A program made the position numbers and the translations under genes. Below the pieces are notes generated by a model. That model searched no databases, was not told the origin of the DNA, and was given only the letters and a program-made list of their open reading frames with translations. Shown piece by piece: positions 1-8,269 of a stretch of DNA of 64,000 nt. Source of the DNA: Oscillospiraceae bacterium (GTDB taxonomy: Bacteria > Bacillota > Clostridia > Oscillospirales > Ruminococcaceae); assembly GCA_012520915.1 (NCBI GenBank), contig JAAYNJ010000022.1:186001-250000 (forward strand), given 5' to 3'. The stretch's first letter is position 1; the number at the start of each line of letters is the position of its first letter.

Positions 1-15
1 ATTCTTAAAAGTGGC

Positions 16-45
16 TTGAAAACAACAAATGATACATGATATTTT
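16..45 (+). promoter_or_regulatory. Putative promoter of the PucR-type regulator gene
   Basis: A TTGAAA -35 box (16-21) and a TATTTT -10 box (40-45) are separated by 18 bases, about 60 bases before the TTG start at 107. The -10 is weak, so this is a tentative call. Confidence 0.35.
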
Positions 46-106
46 TATATTGGTAGTTATTTGAAATTAGTATCAGTTTATGAGAGCAATCTTAGGAGGT
101 GGAAGT

Positions 107-1270
107 TTGCTGACGGTTATGAATGCATTATCACAACCACTTTTTAAGGGTTTTAGATTTCTTTCAGGTGTAAAAGGAGCTGCTAATATCATAACGGGAG
201 TCGGAATATTTGAATGGGAAACTCTCGATGATATAGAAACGGATTTCATGCAAGGAGAATTTGTTGTCACGACTCTTTCGTGTGCAAGAAATGACGTTGG
301 TTACGCGTGCGAATGCTTGAAGGCCCTTATTGATAAAAAGGTTGCTGCTATAGCAATAAAAAACATATATTTTAGCGAGTTGCCACAAGAAATTCTAAGG
401 TATTCAGATAATGCACAAGTCCCGATATTTTCTTTCAGCGATGCAAATTTTGAAGATTTGATTTTTAATATTAAAAATGCAATTGAACTTGGAGGATTGA
501 ATAAAGAATGGAATCGAGCTGTAGAGAATCTCATAAGAGGTAAGGGGAAACCGAAAAAACTAAGCGAATTGGCTCGAGAACTGAATCCTTTTTTTTATAA
601 GCATCATATATGCGCAAGTTGTGTTATGCGTGACAACAGCACCAAAATACTTGAACAGGTGAGTTTTGAGTACAGTAATATGTCTCACAAGCTACCTTCT
701 TTTGAGCGAGCAGTGTTTATGTTAATAGAAAGAAGAAACAACCTTTTAGCAATCTATTCTTCTGCCATAAATGAGAACTTGAAACGGGAAATTTTACGAT
801 TGCTATCAGATGTTGGAATAAACCAGGATAAATTCAGGATAGGGTTGAGTTCTATTAAACATGAGCTGCATATGATGGGTACTAGTATTAAGGAAAGTTT
901 TTATGCTGCTATAACATGCCGTATAAATGGAGAGCAACTACTTGAGTTCGAAAAAATTGGGTTAAACAGATTTCTATGTCCGCTTAGAAACAGTGATTGG
1001 ATAAAAGAGTTTTATAGCGATTATTTATCAAAACTTGAAGAATATGATAATAAGAATAAATCCAATCTGCTGGAAACACTTCTTACATATGTTGCGTGTG
1101 GCGGAAATGTTGCCGCAACTGCCAAGCAAATGTATCAACATAGCAACACAATCCGATACAGGCTCGAAAAGATCAGGGGACTTTTGGGTCTGGGAGATTC
1201 TATAAATTCCTATACTAACCTTTATGTTTTTGCCATTCTGTATGATATATATAAAAATTTTGACGTGTAA
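107..1270 (+). CDS. PucR-family transcriptional regulator
   Basis: A regulator of 387 aa with the PucR layout: an N-terminal purine-catabolism sensing domain (about residues 5-125) and a C-terminal helix-turn-helix (about 320-380, around AATAKQMYQHSNTIRYRLEK). The best start is TTG at 107, because AGGAGGT at 94-100 lies 6 bases upstream and PucR proteins usually begin MLTV or similar. A longer reading from ATG at 80 would translate through that ribosome site. PucR proteins often control purine or nucleobase use. Two nucleobase permeases and a sugar kinase lie just downstream, so a role in their control is plausible but not shown. Confidence 0.85.
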   Translation: MLTVMNALSQPLFKGFRFLSGVKGAANIITGVGIFEWETLDDIETDFMQGEFVVTTLSCARNDVGYACECLKALIDKKVAAIAIKNIYFSELPQEILRYSDNAQVPIFSFSDANFEDLIFNIKNAIELGGLNKEWNRAVENLIRGKGKPKKLSELARELNPFFYKHHICASCVMRDNSTKILEQVSFEYSNMSHKLPSFERAVFMLIERRNNLLAIYSSAINENLKREILRLLSDVGINQDKFRIGLSSIKHELHMMGTSIKESFYAAITCRINGEQLLEFEKIGLNRFLCPLRNSDWIKEFYSDYLSKLEEYDNKNKSNLLETLLTYVACGGNVAATAKQMYQHSNTIRYRLEKIRGLLGLGDSINSYTNLYVFAILYDIYKNFDV

Positions 1271-1287
1271 ACGGAGTAAAGATATCT

Positions 1288-2151
1288 ATGAATAAGGCCA
1301 ATTTTCGCAATATAATTACAGACCTGATTTTTGATGTAGCCGGCAGCTTGATGTATGCAGCCGGTATTTATTCGTTTGCCAAAAATGCGGACTTTGCACC
1401 GGCAGGAGTAAGTGGTATAGCGCTTATTATCAATCACTATACTGACTGGCCAATTGGTATGATGACAATTTTGTTGAACATACCGATAATATTGTTTAGC
1501 CTAAAGTATTTGAGCAAGATGTTTTTTATTAAGTCAATCAAATCAATGGTGATAGTAGCTGTATTTCTTGATATGGTGTTTCCTATGCTTCCCGCATATA
1601 ACGGGGATCCTTTGCTGGCTGCGATATTCTCTGGTGCGCTTACCGGTGCCGGTTTGGGTATGATTTACTTAAGAGATTCATCTACTGGTGGAAGTGATTT
1701 TTTAGTATTTACAATTAAAAAAATTTGGCCTCATCGTTCTTTAGGTGAAATAGCTGTTGTTATTGATGGGATTGTTATACTGGCAGGTGCATTTGTATTC
1801 GGAAGAATAGACTCTGCCCTGTACGGATTTATAATGATGGTAGTTGGGACAACAATAATTGATAAAATGATGATTGGTTCGAATGTGGGCAAGATAGCTT
1901 TTATAATTACAAATTTACCATATGAAGTTGCAGAGGCAATATCAATATCTACTGAAAGAGGTTCCACAGTTTTTGACGGAAAAGGCGCATATAGCAGAAG
2001 TAAAAGGAATATGGTTATGTGTGCCTGCGGAAAATCCCAGATAGTAAAGCTCCGTCGTGCTACATACAAAGTTGATCCCGAAGCATTTGTAATGATAACT
2101 GATTATTCTGAAACCTTTGGAGAAGGGTTTAAAGAAAATGTTTGGGACTAA
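1288..2151 (+). CDS. YitT family membrane protein (DUF161 + DUF2179)
   Basis: A 287 aa protein with five or six hydrophobic segments in residues 10-200 (YitT membrane domain), including the glycine-rich stretch LTGAGLGMIYLRDSSTGGSD. A soluble C-terminal domain of about 80 residues (DUF2179 type) follows. The family is widespread in Bacillota and its biochemical role is not established. The gene starts 17 bases after the PucR-type gene and is probably cotranscribed with it. The start is supported by GGAG at about 1272, spaced rather far. A bidirectional terminator follows directly. Confidence 0.85.
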   Translation: MNKANFRNIITDLIFDVAGSLMYAAGIYSFAKNADFAPAGVSGIALIINHYTDWPIGMMTILLNIPIILFSLKYLSKMFFIKSIKSMVIVAVFLDMVFPMLPAYNGDPLLAAIFSGALTGAGLGMIYLRDSSTGGSDFLVFTIKKIWPHRSLGEIAVVIDGIVILAGAFVFGRIDSALYGFIMMVVGTTIIDKMMIGSNVGKIAFIITNLPYEVAEAISISTERGSTVFDGKGAYSRSKRNMVMCACGKSQIVKLRRATYKVDPEAFVMITDYSETFGEGFKENVWD

Positions 2152-2161
2152 AAGATAAAAC

Positions 2162-2210
2162 AAAAACCCGCATACACAATTATCTGTTTGTGCATGCGGG
2201 TTTTTGTTTT
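2162..2210. terminator. Bidirectional intrinsic terminator
   Basis: A GC-rich inverted repeat (AAAACCCGCAT...ATGCGGGTTTT, one mismatch) has a T tract on each strand. It separates the convergent yitT-like and FGGY kinase genes and should terminate both. Confidence 0.85.
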
Positions 2211-2224
2211 TAGGATTAATAATA

Positions 2225-3757
2225 TCAGACTTTTGAAAGCTCTTCTGTGTAGTTTTGTGTTGCTTCGATAAACAGGTCATACTTTTTTAATAGTTGATCA
2301 TAAACAGAGCGGTTTTTAGGGTTTGGGTCATAATATTTATCCACAACCGCCAGATTTTGAGCCGTGTCAGCGATAGAGCTCCAATGCCCTGCACCGTAAC
2401 CAGCCAATATCGCTGCTCCGAGACATGCTGCATCCTGAGTGTTTTTCATTGTAACTACCTGGCGACCTGTAACATCGGCTTTAATCTGGCACCAAAGAGG
2501 ACTTAGCGAACCGCCTCCAAGTGAACGTATTTGTGTAACTTTAACACCAGTAAGATTTTCGGTATATTCGACGATTTTAGTTATATTACATGCCAGGGCT
2601 TCCATGAAAGCTCGAACAATATGTCCTTTATGATGGCCTAGGCTCAGCCCATAAAGACAGGCGCGTCCGTATATATCTCTATTTGGACAACCAGCACCTC
2701 CAAAAAAGGGCATTAGAAACAGTCCTTCTGCGCCTGCTGGAGTTGTTGCGGCGAGTTCGGTCATCAAATCATATGCGTCACCCTCTCCTGCAGTTTCCCT
2801 GTCCATTTCTTCTTGACAAAGTGTATCACGTAACCAGCGCAACATTATTCCACCCTTCGCACCGCCTTGGATCATATATTTGTCAGGGATTACGTTATAA
2901 TTGCACGGAATAAGACCTGCAGAATCGAAGACTGGATTATCACAGGTTGTGCATACCATAAGTGCACCGCCGGTTGATTCGGAAAAGATGCCTGGTGTGA
3001 CATTGCCCACTCCAATTGCTCCGCAACTCTGGTCCTGACCTCCCATAACAAGAAGAAGACCATGCGGTAAACCGAGTTCATCTGCTACTTCGTGTTTAAT
3101 ATTTCCTACAGGAGTCCCGCTTTCCACAAGATACGGGAGCTGTGTTTCGTTAATATTCAAATACTCGAGCATCTCTGGCCACCAGGTTTTTGTATTGATA
3201 TTCCAAAGATAACTGGTGCACCAGCTTGATGGATGGCTCATTTTAAGACCACCGCTCATATGCCAAAGAATGTAGTCATCACACATGAACATCATATGTA
3301 TTCTCTTGAACAATTCTGGTTTGTTCTTTCTAAACCAGAGAATTTTTGTAGCTGGATGTACCGAATCTATTGGTGTCTGTCCTGTAGCAAATATCATCTC
3401 TTCGGCTGAAAAATGACTGTTCAGCTCATCAGCTTCCAACTCTGACCGACTATCCATCCAGACATAAAAGTTGTCTAGAGGGTTCATGTTTTCATCAAGA
3501 AATACAATTGTTTCAGCGGAGGAATCCATTGCAATTGAGACAATTTTTTCTTTTGGAATTCCGGAGTTTGAAATTACATAATTAACACAATTCTTGAAAG
3601 TTTGCCAATATACATCGGGAATCTGTTCAACTATTTGCGCAGAAGGTTTAAGTAATTCATATTCTTCAGAATGATGAAGGACCTTTTTTCCGTTTTCATC
3701 GAAGAGAGCTGCTTTAATAGCTGTCGTACCTATATCCACACCTAAAAAGTATTTCAT
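2225..3757 (-). CDS. FGGY-family carbohydrate kinase (xylulokinase-like)
   Basis: A 510 aa sugar kinase of the FGGY superfamily, which phosphorylates pentoses, polyols or related sugars with ATP. The N-terminus carries the phosphate-1 motif GVDIGTTAIKAALFD. The middle has VMGGQDQSCGAIGVG, and the C-terminal domain has the adenosine-binding LGGGSLSPLWCQI and DAACLGAAILAGYGAG. Length and order match xylulokinase-like members, but substrate cannot be read from sequence. The start is ATG at 3757, with AAAGG about 12 bases upstream; an open frame extends to 3829 without a ribosome site. It is a single-gene unit between two terminators. Confidence 0.85.
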   Translation of the reverse strand: MKYFLGVDIGTTAIKAALFDENGKKVLHHSEEYELLKPSAQIVEQIPDVYWQTFKNCVNYVISNSGIPKEKIVSIAMDSSAETIVFLDENMNPLDNFYVWMDSRSELEADELNSHFSAEEMIFATGQTPIDSVHPATKILWFRKNKPELFKRIHMMFMCDDYILWHMSGGLKMSHPSSWCTSYLWNINTKTWWPEMLEYLNINETQLPYLVESGTPVGNIKHEVADELGLPHGLLLVMGGQDQSCGAIGVGNVTPGIFSESTGGALMVCTTCDNPVFDSAGLIPCNYNVIPDKYMIQGGAKGGIMLRWLRDTLCQEEMDRETAGEGDAYDLMTELAATTPAGAEGLFLMPFFGGAGCPNRDIYGRACLYGLSLGHHKGHIVRAFMEALACNITKIVEYTENLTGVKVTQIRSLGGGSLSPLWCQIKADVTGRQVVTMKNTQDAACLGAAILAGYGAGHWSSIADTAQNLAVVDKYYDPNPKNRSVYDQLLKKYDLFIEATQNYTEELSKV

Positions 3758-4097
3758 TGACTTTATCAACACCTTTCTACAATACTTCATAATAAGAATA
3801 ATACATTCAAAATTATCGAAAACACACAAGATGAATCATAAAACAGTAAAAATTTAAGTTGTGTTTAACAATGATTTCACATTAATGATACCACAACGCT
3901 AAATCTATAACCATACAGTGATGCTTGATTAAATATAAATAAACAGCTATTGCATCCTAAAAGTTAACCGACGAACTTTTGTCCGTCGGTTTAAGACCAG
4001 CTTTTTGGGGTCAGCACAGTAGCGGGTTTGTTATATTGCGGAATGTTCATTAAAAGTTAAGGTGTTGCGAACAGTTTTTAATGGGCTCTCTCGGCGT
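3758..4097. other. Intergenic stretch between FGGY kinase and NCS2 permease
   Basis: No gene is seen. It holds a hairpin (3964-3994, listed separately) and, on the minus strand, a possible extended -10 (TGGTATCAT, read from 3893 to 3885) that could drive the FGGY kinase gene. The rest shows nothing recognisable. Confidence 0.5.
3964..3994 (-). terminator. Probable terminator of the NCS2 permease gene
   Basis: A perfect inverted repeat AACCGACG/CGTCGGTT lies about 100 bases past the stop of the minus-strand permease. The U-tract is weak (AACTTTTAGG on the minus strand), so termination efficiency is uncertain. Confidence 0.45.
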
Positions 4098-5444
4098 TTA
4101 TAACACAGCCAAAATAACGAAGTTCAATATAAATAAAATCACAGAAATCCAAAGAATCGGGTGAATCTCTTTTGCCTCTTTTTTGCAGATTTTTACTATG
4201 CAGTAGAAAATAAATCCGGCAGCGATACCGTAGGATATGCTGTAGCATAATGCCATAAAAATACCGGCAAAGAATGCAGGAATGGCTTCCGACAATTCAG
4301 TCCACTCGATTTCCTTAAATGCCGCAAGCATCATGACACCTACGATTACAAGCGCTGGGGCGGTTGCTGCTGAGGGGATTGCGCTTACAAATGTGGCTAA
4401 AAATGCGCTCAAGGCGAAACAGATTGCTACAACCACGCTGGTAAGCCCCGTACGTCCTCCCGCGCCTATACCTGCGGCGCTTTCAACATATGTAGTGGTG
4501 TTGGACGTTCCGAAAATCGCACCTATAGAAGTTGCAGTCGCATCGGCAAAAAGGGCCTTATCCATTTTTGATTTAAACCCGGCGCTGCTTTCCATGGCTT
4601 TTTCGTCTTCTTCGCTAAAAATGCCTGTGCGGCGGCCTGTACCGATAAAAGTTCCGATAGTGTCAAATGTGTCGGAAAGACTGAAGGCGAAAATGGTCAT
4701 CAAAACGAGGGGCAGTTTGCTTGAATCGGAAAACAAAGAGGGGATTCCTGCATCGGTAAATATTACCCCGAAGGTGGTAGGCAGTGATTTCACCGCATCG
4801 CCAAAACTAATCGTATCGCCAGTTGCTGTGAGCCCCATGGGTATTCCTATGAGAGCGGTTACTATGATACCTATGAGAATAGCTCCTCTGACCTTTAGTA
4901 TGAGGAGAATGATTGTGAGGATTAATCCGATAAGGAAGAGCCAGATAGTAGGATTATTCATTTTTGCAATTGAGGGGACGCCGGCGCTGAAATCAATAAA
5001 CTTAACATTCAACAAACCGATATAAGCAATAAAGATTCCAATGCCTCCGCCTATCGCATTTTGCAGGCTGCGGGGTATGGACTTTATTATGTGCTTGCGA
5101 ATTTTTGTTACGGTAATAAGTATATTTATCACCCCGCATATAAAGACCATTGAAAGTGCTTGTTGCCAGGTGAACTTAAGGGCGAAACATACGGTGTAAA
5201 CGAAGAAGGCATTCAACCCCATTCCGGGTGCCTGTGCATAAGGCACATTTGCAACCAGTCCCATTACTAAAGTCCCGATTATCGAAGATATAATTGTTGC
5301 AAGGAAAACAGCTCCCCATTCCATGCCCGATTCTTTTAGAATCGATGGGTTTACTACAATGATGTAAGCCATTGCAAAAAAGGTTGTCAATCCGGCTATG
5401 ATTTCTGTTGATACCGTTGTGCCGTGTTCTTTCAGTTTAAACAC
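4098..5444 (-). CDS. NCS2 purine permease, AzgA/PbuG-like (guanine/hypoxanthine)
   Basis: A 448 aa polytopic membrane transporter of the AzgA-like branch of NCS2, which imports adenine, guanine or hypoxanthine with protons. Landmarks are the N-terminal STEIIAGLTTFFAMAYIIVVNP, the APGMGLNAFFVYTV substrate motif, FAFSLSDTFDTIGTFIGTG, and GTSNTTTYVESAAGIGAGGR. The start is GTG at 5444 with GGAGG 8 bases upstream. A guanine-class purine riboswitch in the leader indicates a 6-oxopurine substrate and repression when guanine is plentiful. It is divergent from the second NCS2 permease. Confidence 0.92.
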   Translation of the reverse strand: MFKLKEHGTTVSTEIIAGLTTFFAMAYIIVVNPSILKESGMEWGAVFLATIISSIIGTLVMGLVANVPYAQAPGMGLNAFFVYTVCFALKFTWQQALSMVFICGVINILITVTKIRKHIIKSIPRSLQNAIGGGIGIFIAYIGLLNVKFIDFSAGVPSIAKMNNPTIWLFLIGLILTIILLILKVRGAILIGIIVTALIGIPMGLTATGDTISFGDAVKSLPTTFGVIFTDAGIPSLFSDSSKLPLVLMTIFAFSLSDTFDTIGTFIGTGRRTGIFSEEDEKAMESSAGFKSKMDKALFADATATSIGAIFGTSNTTTYVESAAGIGAGGRTGLTSVVVAICFALSAFLATFVSAIPSAATAPALVIVGVMMLAAFKEIEWTELSEAIPAFFAGIFMALCYSISYGIAAGFIFYCIVKICKKEAKEIHPILWISVILFILNFVILAVL

Positions 5445-5489
5445 TTAAATTTCCTCCATCACAATTTGCATTTATATCTTTTCGATATA

Positions 5490-5525
5490 ACATAACAAAG
5501 TTGCGAAGAAACTTACTCCGCAACT
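5490..5525 (-). terminator. Riboswitch expression-platform hairpin
   Basis: An inverted repeat of 10 bp (AGTTGCGGAG/CTTCGCAACT, one G-U pair) on the minus strand is followed by TTTGTTATG. It lies between the purine aptamer and the permease start, where an intrinsic terminator is expected. The U-tract is interrupted. Confidence 0.55.
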
Positions 5526-5582
5526 GACAAGAAAACAAAAGAAACAAGCACGTAGACGAAAGAGAATCGTAATACGCTTCTG

Positions 5583-5658
5583 TTTTCCGATAGTCAAGCG
5601 AGAAACGGTCGCCTGGTAGAAACCCGAAACCCATTCTGTTGCGGTTATATCGAAAAAG
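5583..5658 (-). ncRNA. Purine riboswitch aptamer (guanine class)
   Basis: Read on the minus strand, the element has P1 (TTTTCGA pairing TCGGAAAA), the conserved ATATAA junction, P2 (CCGCA...), the conserved TTTCTACC, P3 (CAGGCGA/TCGCTTG) and the closing GACTAT. The pyrimidine that pairs with the ligand is C (GACTAT rather than GATTAT), the signature of guanine/hypoxanthine-binding members. It lies about 140 bases upstream of the AzgA-like permease start, with a hairpin between. Confidence 0.92.
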
Positions 5659-5670
5659 AAAATCAACTAA

Positions 5671-5699
5671 AGTATAGTATCAATTTTTTAAATATGCAA
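5671..5699 (-). promoter_or_regulatory. Promoter of the riboswitch-controlled permease
   Basis: On the minus strand TTGCAT (5699-5694) and TATACT (5676-5671) are 17 bases apart. Transcription would begin just before the aptamer P1 helix, which agrees well with the riboswitch position. Confidence 0.65.
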
Positions 5700-5792
5700 T
5701 TAGAAAAACTGTAAAAAATTTTTGGCTTTTTTCTGAATGAACTATTTGCTTTGACAATTATTGAAGAATATTTGAAAAAAATCGGAAATAAT

Positions 5793-5821
5793 TTGCTTTT
5801 TATTTTTTGATATGATATTAT
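5793..5821 (+). promoter_or_regulatory. Promoter of the UraA-like permease leader
   Basis: TTGCTT (5793-5798) and TATTAT (5816-5821) are 17 bases apart. A start near 5828 would give a leader of about 215 bases containing a short reading frame and a terminator hairpin. Confidence 0.55.
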
Positions 5822-5872
5822 TCGCAAGATGCAAATGAGAAAATGCGAAAAGGTTAAGAAAGAGGTGCGATT

Positions 5873-5959
5873 ATGTTCGAAATTGCTTTAGATTTTACTC
5901 GACACAAGCGCCGTATTTTTAATTTTTCGATTTCGAGTTTCAGTGAATCGCTTGTTTGA
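5873..5959 (+). CDS. Candidate 28-residue leader peptide of the UraA-like permease
   Basis: A short frame begins with ATG at 5873, preceded at 5 bases by a good ribosome site (AAGAAAGAGGTG). It ends with TGA at 5957-5959. The peptide starts MFEIALDFTRHKRRIF and has no recognisable domain. Its stop codon falls inside the 5' arm of the downstream terminator hairpin, and its distal half is encoded by U-rich RNA. This layout resembles coupled transcription-translation attenuation such as pyrBI of Escherichia coli. Translation is inferred, not shown. Confidence 0.55.
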   Translation: MFEIALDFTRHKRRIFNFSISSFSESLV

Positions 5960-5982
5960 TTTTCAGACAAGTATTTTTTTTG
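5904..5982 (+). promoter_or_regulatory. Putative attenuator: antiterminator and intrinsic terminator
   Basis: A terminator hairpin CTTGTTTG/CAGACAAG (5951-5958 with 5964-5971) is followed by a run of eight T residues. Its 5' arm overlaps CGCTTGT (5949-5955), which can pair instead with ACAAGCG (5904-5910) upstream. The two structures are mutually exclusive. A U-rich stretch at 5914-5940 precedes the hairpin, where polymerase could pause when UTP is low. Confidence 0.6.
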
Positions 5983-6045
5983 TCTAAATTTAGAAGCAGG
6001 ATTGTTTTTAAATGATTATTATGTACAAAGAAAGAGGAGAAAAGC

Positions 6046-7452
6046 ATGATTGAAAAAAGTGTCCAGGGCTATCTGCCAAATGAACGCCCAACCACATGGA
6101 AGCTGGTATTCTATGCAATACAACAGGTCATTGTTATGTTTCCGGCGACAGTAACCGTAGCGCTTATTACAGGTTTTCATGTATCCACAACAATTTTTGC
6201 AAGCGGATTGGCAACGCTATGTTTTATCCTGATTACTGGTAGAAAAATACCCTTGTACTATGGCTCGAGCTTTTCATATCTGACAGCAATAGCGAGCATG
6301 AGCGCTGCAATGGGATTCGAGAAAGTCGACGGCATACTTCCTACCGAAGCCATACAGTACGCTCAATTCGGAATTATTCTGTCAGGACTGATTTCCATAG
6401 CTGCAGGACTGCTCGTGAAATTCAGTGGACGCAGTGCAGTAGAAAAAATTCTTCCCGCAACAATAACAGGACCGGTTGCTATGATTATCGGATTGACTTT
6501 GGCCGGCAATGCTCTAACAGACGCCATCCCGAACACAACTGAGGTAACCGCATCTACATCATGGTGGATAGTAGTTTCTCTTGTAACGCTTTTATCAACT
6601 GTCCTCTATTCAAAATATCTAAAAGGATTTCTCAGACAGTTGCCGCTTTTGGCGGGCGCTTTGACCGGATGCCTTGTTGCGGCGATCGTTTACTTTGTTG
6701 GAGGGATAGATTTGTTCAGGGCAATGCCCGAAGCGGCTCTGCAGGGATCGCTTTGGAAACTTGGGGACGGTTCGATTTTTGCGATACCTGCATTTTCTTT
6801 CCCGAAAGTTTCGTGGACTGCTGCGGCCGGTATTATGCCGATAGCCATTGCCACAATTCCTGAATCGACGGCACATATGTACCAGCTGGATACATATGTA
6901 AATGACCTGGCAAAGAAAAAAGGCAAGACCATGCCCTATAAGCTGATAGATATGCTCGATCGCAACCTCATCGGTGACGGTATTTGCGATATGATTTCGG
7001 GAGTCATCGGCGGACCGGCAGGAACAAACTACGGAGAAAACATAAGCACTATGGCAATCACCCGTGTGTTTTCAGTCAGTGTGCTTGTTGCAGCTGCCGT
7101 TATTGCCATGGTAATATCCTTCTTTACTCCGCTGATTAAAACAATATACGGAATTCCCATAGCGGTCATCGGAGGCCTTGAGATTTACCTGTTCGGAGCG
7201 ATTGCTGCACAAGGTATCGCGATAATGATAGACAAAAAGGTAGACATGTTCTCTCCTAAAAACATTGCGGTTATTGCATCGATAATGGTAATCGGCGTAG
7301 GTGGAAACTACGCATTCGGTGGAAATATTCCCGTGTTCGGAGTGAATATTCCCTGTATCGCCGGCGCTGCGATTTTTGGAATTCTGCTAAATATGCTGCT
7401 CAGCATAGGAGACAAGAAAACCAAGGAAAATACAAAAGCAGAAAAGAAATAA
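6046..7452 (+). CDS. NCS2 uracil/xanthine permease, UraA-like
   Basis: A 468 aa membrane transporter of the UraA/NCS2 branch, with about 14 hydrophobic segments. The strongest family motif is GPAGTNYGENISTMAITR, holding the conserved glutamate of TM10, and IATIPESTAHMYQLD matches the TM8 substrate region. UraA proteins import uracil by proton symport; related members take xanthine or urate. The start is ATG at 6046 with AGAGGAG upstream. The leader attenuator at 5873-5982 would suit control by pyrimidine supply, which favours uracil. It is divergent from the purine permease and ends in its own terminator. Confidence 0.88.
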   Translation: MIEKSVQGYLPNERPTTWKLVFYAIQQVIVMFPATVTVALITGFHVSTTIFASGLATLCFILITGRKIPLYYGSSFSYLTAIASMSAAMGFEKVDGILPTEAIQYAQFGIILSGLISIAAGLLVKFSGRSAVEKILPATITGPVAMIIGLTLAGNALTDAIPNTTEVTASTSWWIVVSLVTLLSTVLYSKYLKGFLRQLPLLAGALTGCLVAAIVYFVGGIDLFRAMPEAALQGSLWKLGDGSIFAIPAFSFPKVSWTAAAGIMPIAIATIPESTAHMYQLDTYVNDLAKKKGKTMPYKLIDMLDRNLIGDGICDMISGVIGGPAGTNYGENISTMAITRVFSVSVLVAAAVIAMVISFFTPLIKTIYGIPIAVIGGLEIYLFGAIAAQGIAIMIDKKVDMFSPKNIAVIASIMVIGVGGNYAFGGNIPVFGVNIPCIAGAAIFGILLNMLLSIGDKKTKENTKAEKK

Positions 7453-7469
7453 GAATTTAATTAAAACGA

Positions 7470-7518
7470 AAAACAGCTGAATCTGCCTGATAAATCAAAA
7501 GACTCAGCTGTTTTTTTC
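7470..7518 (+). terminator. Intrinsic terminator of the UraA-like permease gene
   Basis: AACAGCTGA (7472-7480) pairs with TCAGCTGTT (7504-7512) around a 23-base loop and is followed by a T tract. Confidence 0.8.
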
Positions 7519-7531
7519 TGTCTAAGTATTC

Positions 7532-7649
7532 TGGTATAATTAATTTGTTTTTTTTAATTCAAAACATGGATAACGGGAACGCATTAATGATACCTCCTAT
7601 ATTGCAAACCGGCATGATTGTTTTGCTTTTCATCCTGAATAGCCTCTAA
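7532..7649 (+). other. Intergenic stretch before ruvC with extended -10 and a 27-residue frame
   Basis: The gap from 7519 to 7718 holds an extended -10 box (TGGTATAAT, 7532-7540). It also holds a short frame from ATG 7566 to TAA 7649 coding a hydrophobic peptide that begins MDNGNALMIPPILQ. No ribosome site precedes that ATG, so I do not call it a gene. Confidence 0.25.
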
Positions 7650-7718
7650 TTAGTTTTTGATGTGGAATGACAAAAACATCTTGTGATTTCTTGTCGGCTA
7701 TACTGAGATGTTGCACTG

Positions 7719-7727
7719 TGGTATAAT
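7719..7727 (+). promoter_or_regulatory. Extended -10 promoter of the ruv operon
   Basis: TGGTATAAT, a perfect extended -10, sits 33 bases before the ruvC start. No good -35 is seen, as is common for extended -10 promoters. Confidence 0.55.
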
Positions 7728-7759
7728 TTATAGGTTATAGTGTTTTAATGGGAGAATGC

Positions 7760-8254
7760 ATGAGGGTTATTGGAATAGATCCGGGATACGCCATTGTCGG
7801 ATATGGAATTGTAGATTATTCAAACAATTCGTTTAAAACAGTCTGTTATGGAGCAATCAGAACGGAGGCGGGAATCCCTTTTGACCAAAGATTGCTGAAG
7901 ATAAGTGACAATTTGGAGAAATTGTTTAAAAGATTTAACCCCGATTCCATGTCAATTGAAAAGCTGTTTTTTACATCCAATCAGAAAACTGTTATTGATG
8001 TTTCTCAAGCAAGGGGGGTAATTGTTGTCACTGCTGCAAAATACGGTATTCCCGTATTTGAATACACTCCGCTTCAAGTTAAACAATCGGTTGTGGGATA
8101 TGGCCGTGCTGAAAAAAGACAGGTAATGGAAATGACAAAGATGATGCTGGGGCTTAAGACGATACCCAAGCCTGATGATGCCGCTGACGCCCTCGCTGTT
8201 GCGATTTGTCATTCGCACACATCGTCAAGCTTGATTACAGACATTAGGAGCTAA
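7760..8254 (+). CDS. ruvC: Crossover junction endodeoxyribonuclease RuvC
   Basis: A 164 aa Holliday-junction resolvase that nicks four-way junctions symmetrically. It shows the RNase H-like acidic residues: Asp in GIDPGYAIVGYG near residue 7, Glu in SIEKLFF, and the Asp pair in DDAADALAVAICH near the C-terminus. The start is ATG at 7760 with GGAG at 7751; an in-frame ATG at 7748 has no ribosome site. It heads ruvC-ruvA-ruvB, which form the resolvasome. Confidence 0.97.
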   Translation: MRVIGIDPGYAIVGYGIVDYSNNSFKTVCYGAIRTEAGIPFDQRLLKISDNLEKLFKRFNPDSMSIEKLFFTSNQKTVIDVSQARGVIVVTAAKYGIPVFEYTPLQVKQSVVGYGRAEKRQVMEMTKMMLGLKTIPKPDDAADALAVAICHSHTSSSLITDIRS

Positions 8255-8269
8255 TGGAGGTGCGCGCTT

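Noticed and set aside
4282-5025. Long open frame of 247 codons on the plus strand
   Set aside because: It is antisense to the NCS2 permease gene, has low-complexity Pro/Ile/Val-rich content and no ribosome site.
7566-7649. 27-residue hydrophobic frame upstream of ruvC, near an extended -10 box
   Set aside because: No ribosome site before the ATG, and any AT-rich gap this size offers such frames; mentioned only as intergenic content.
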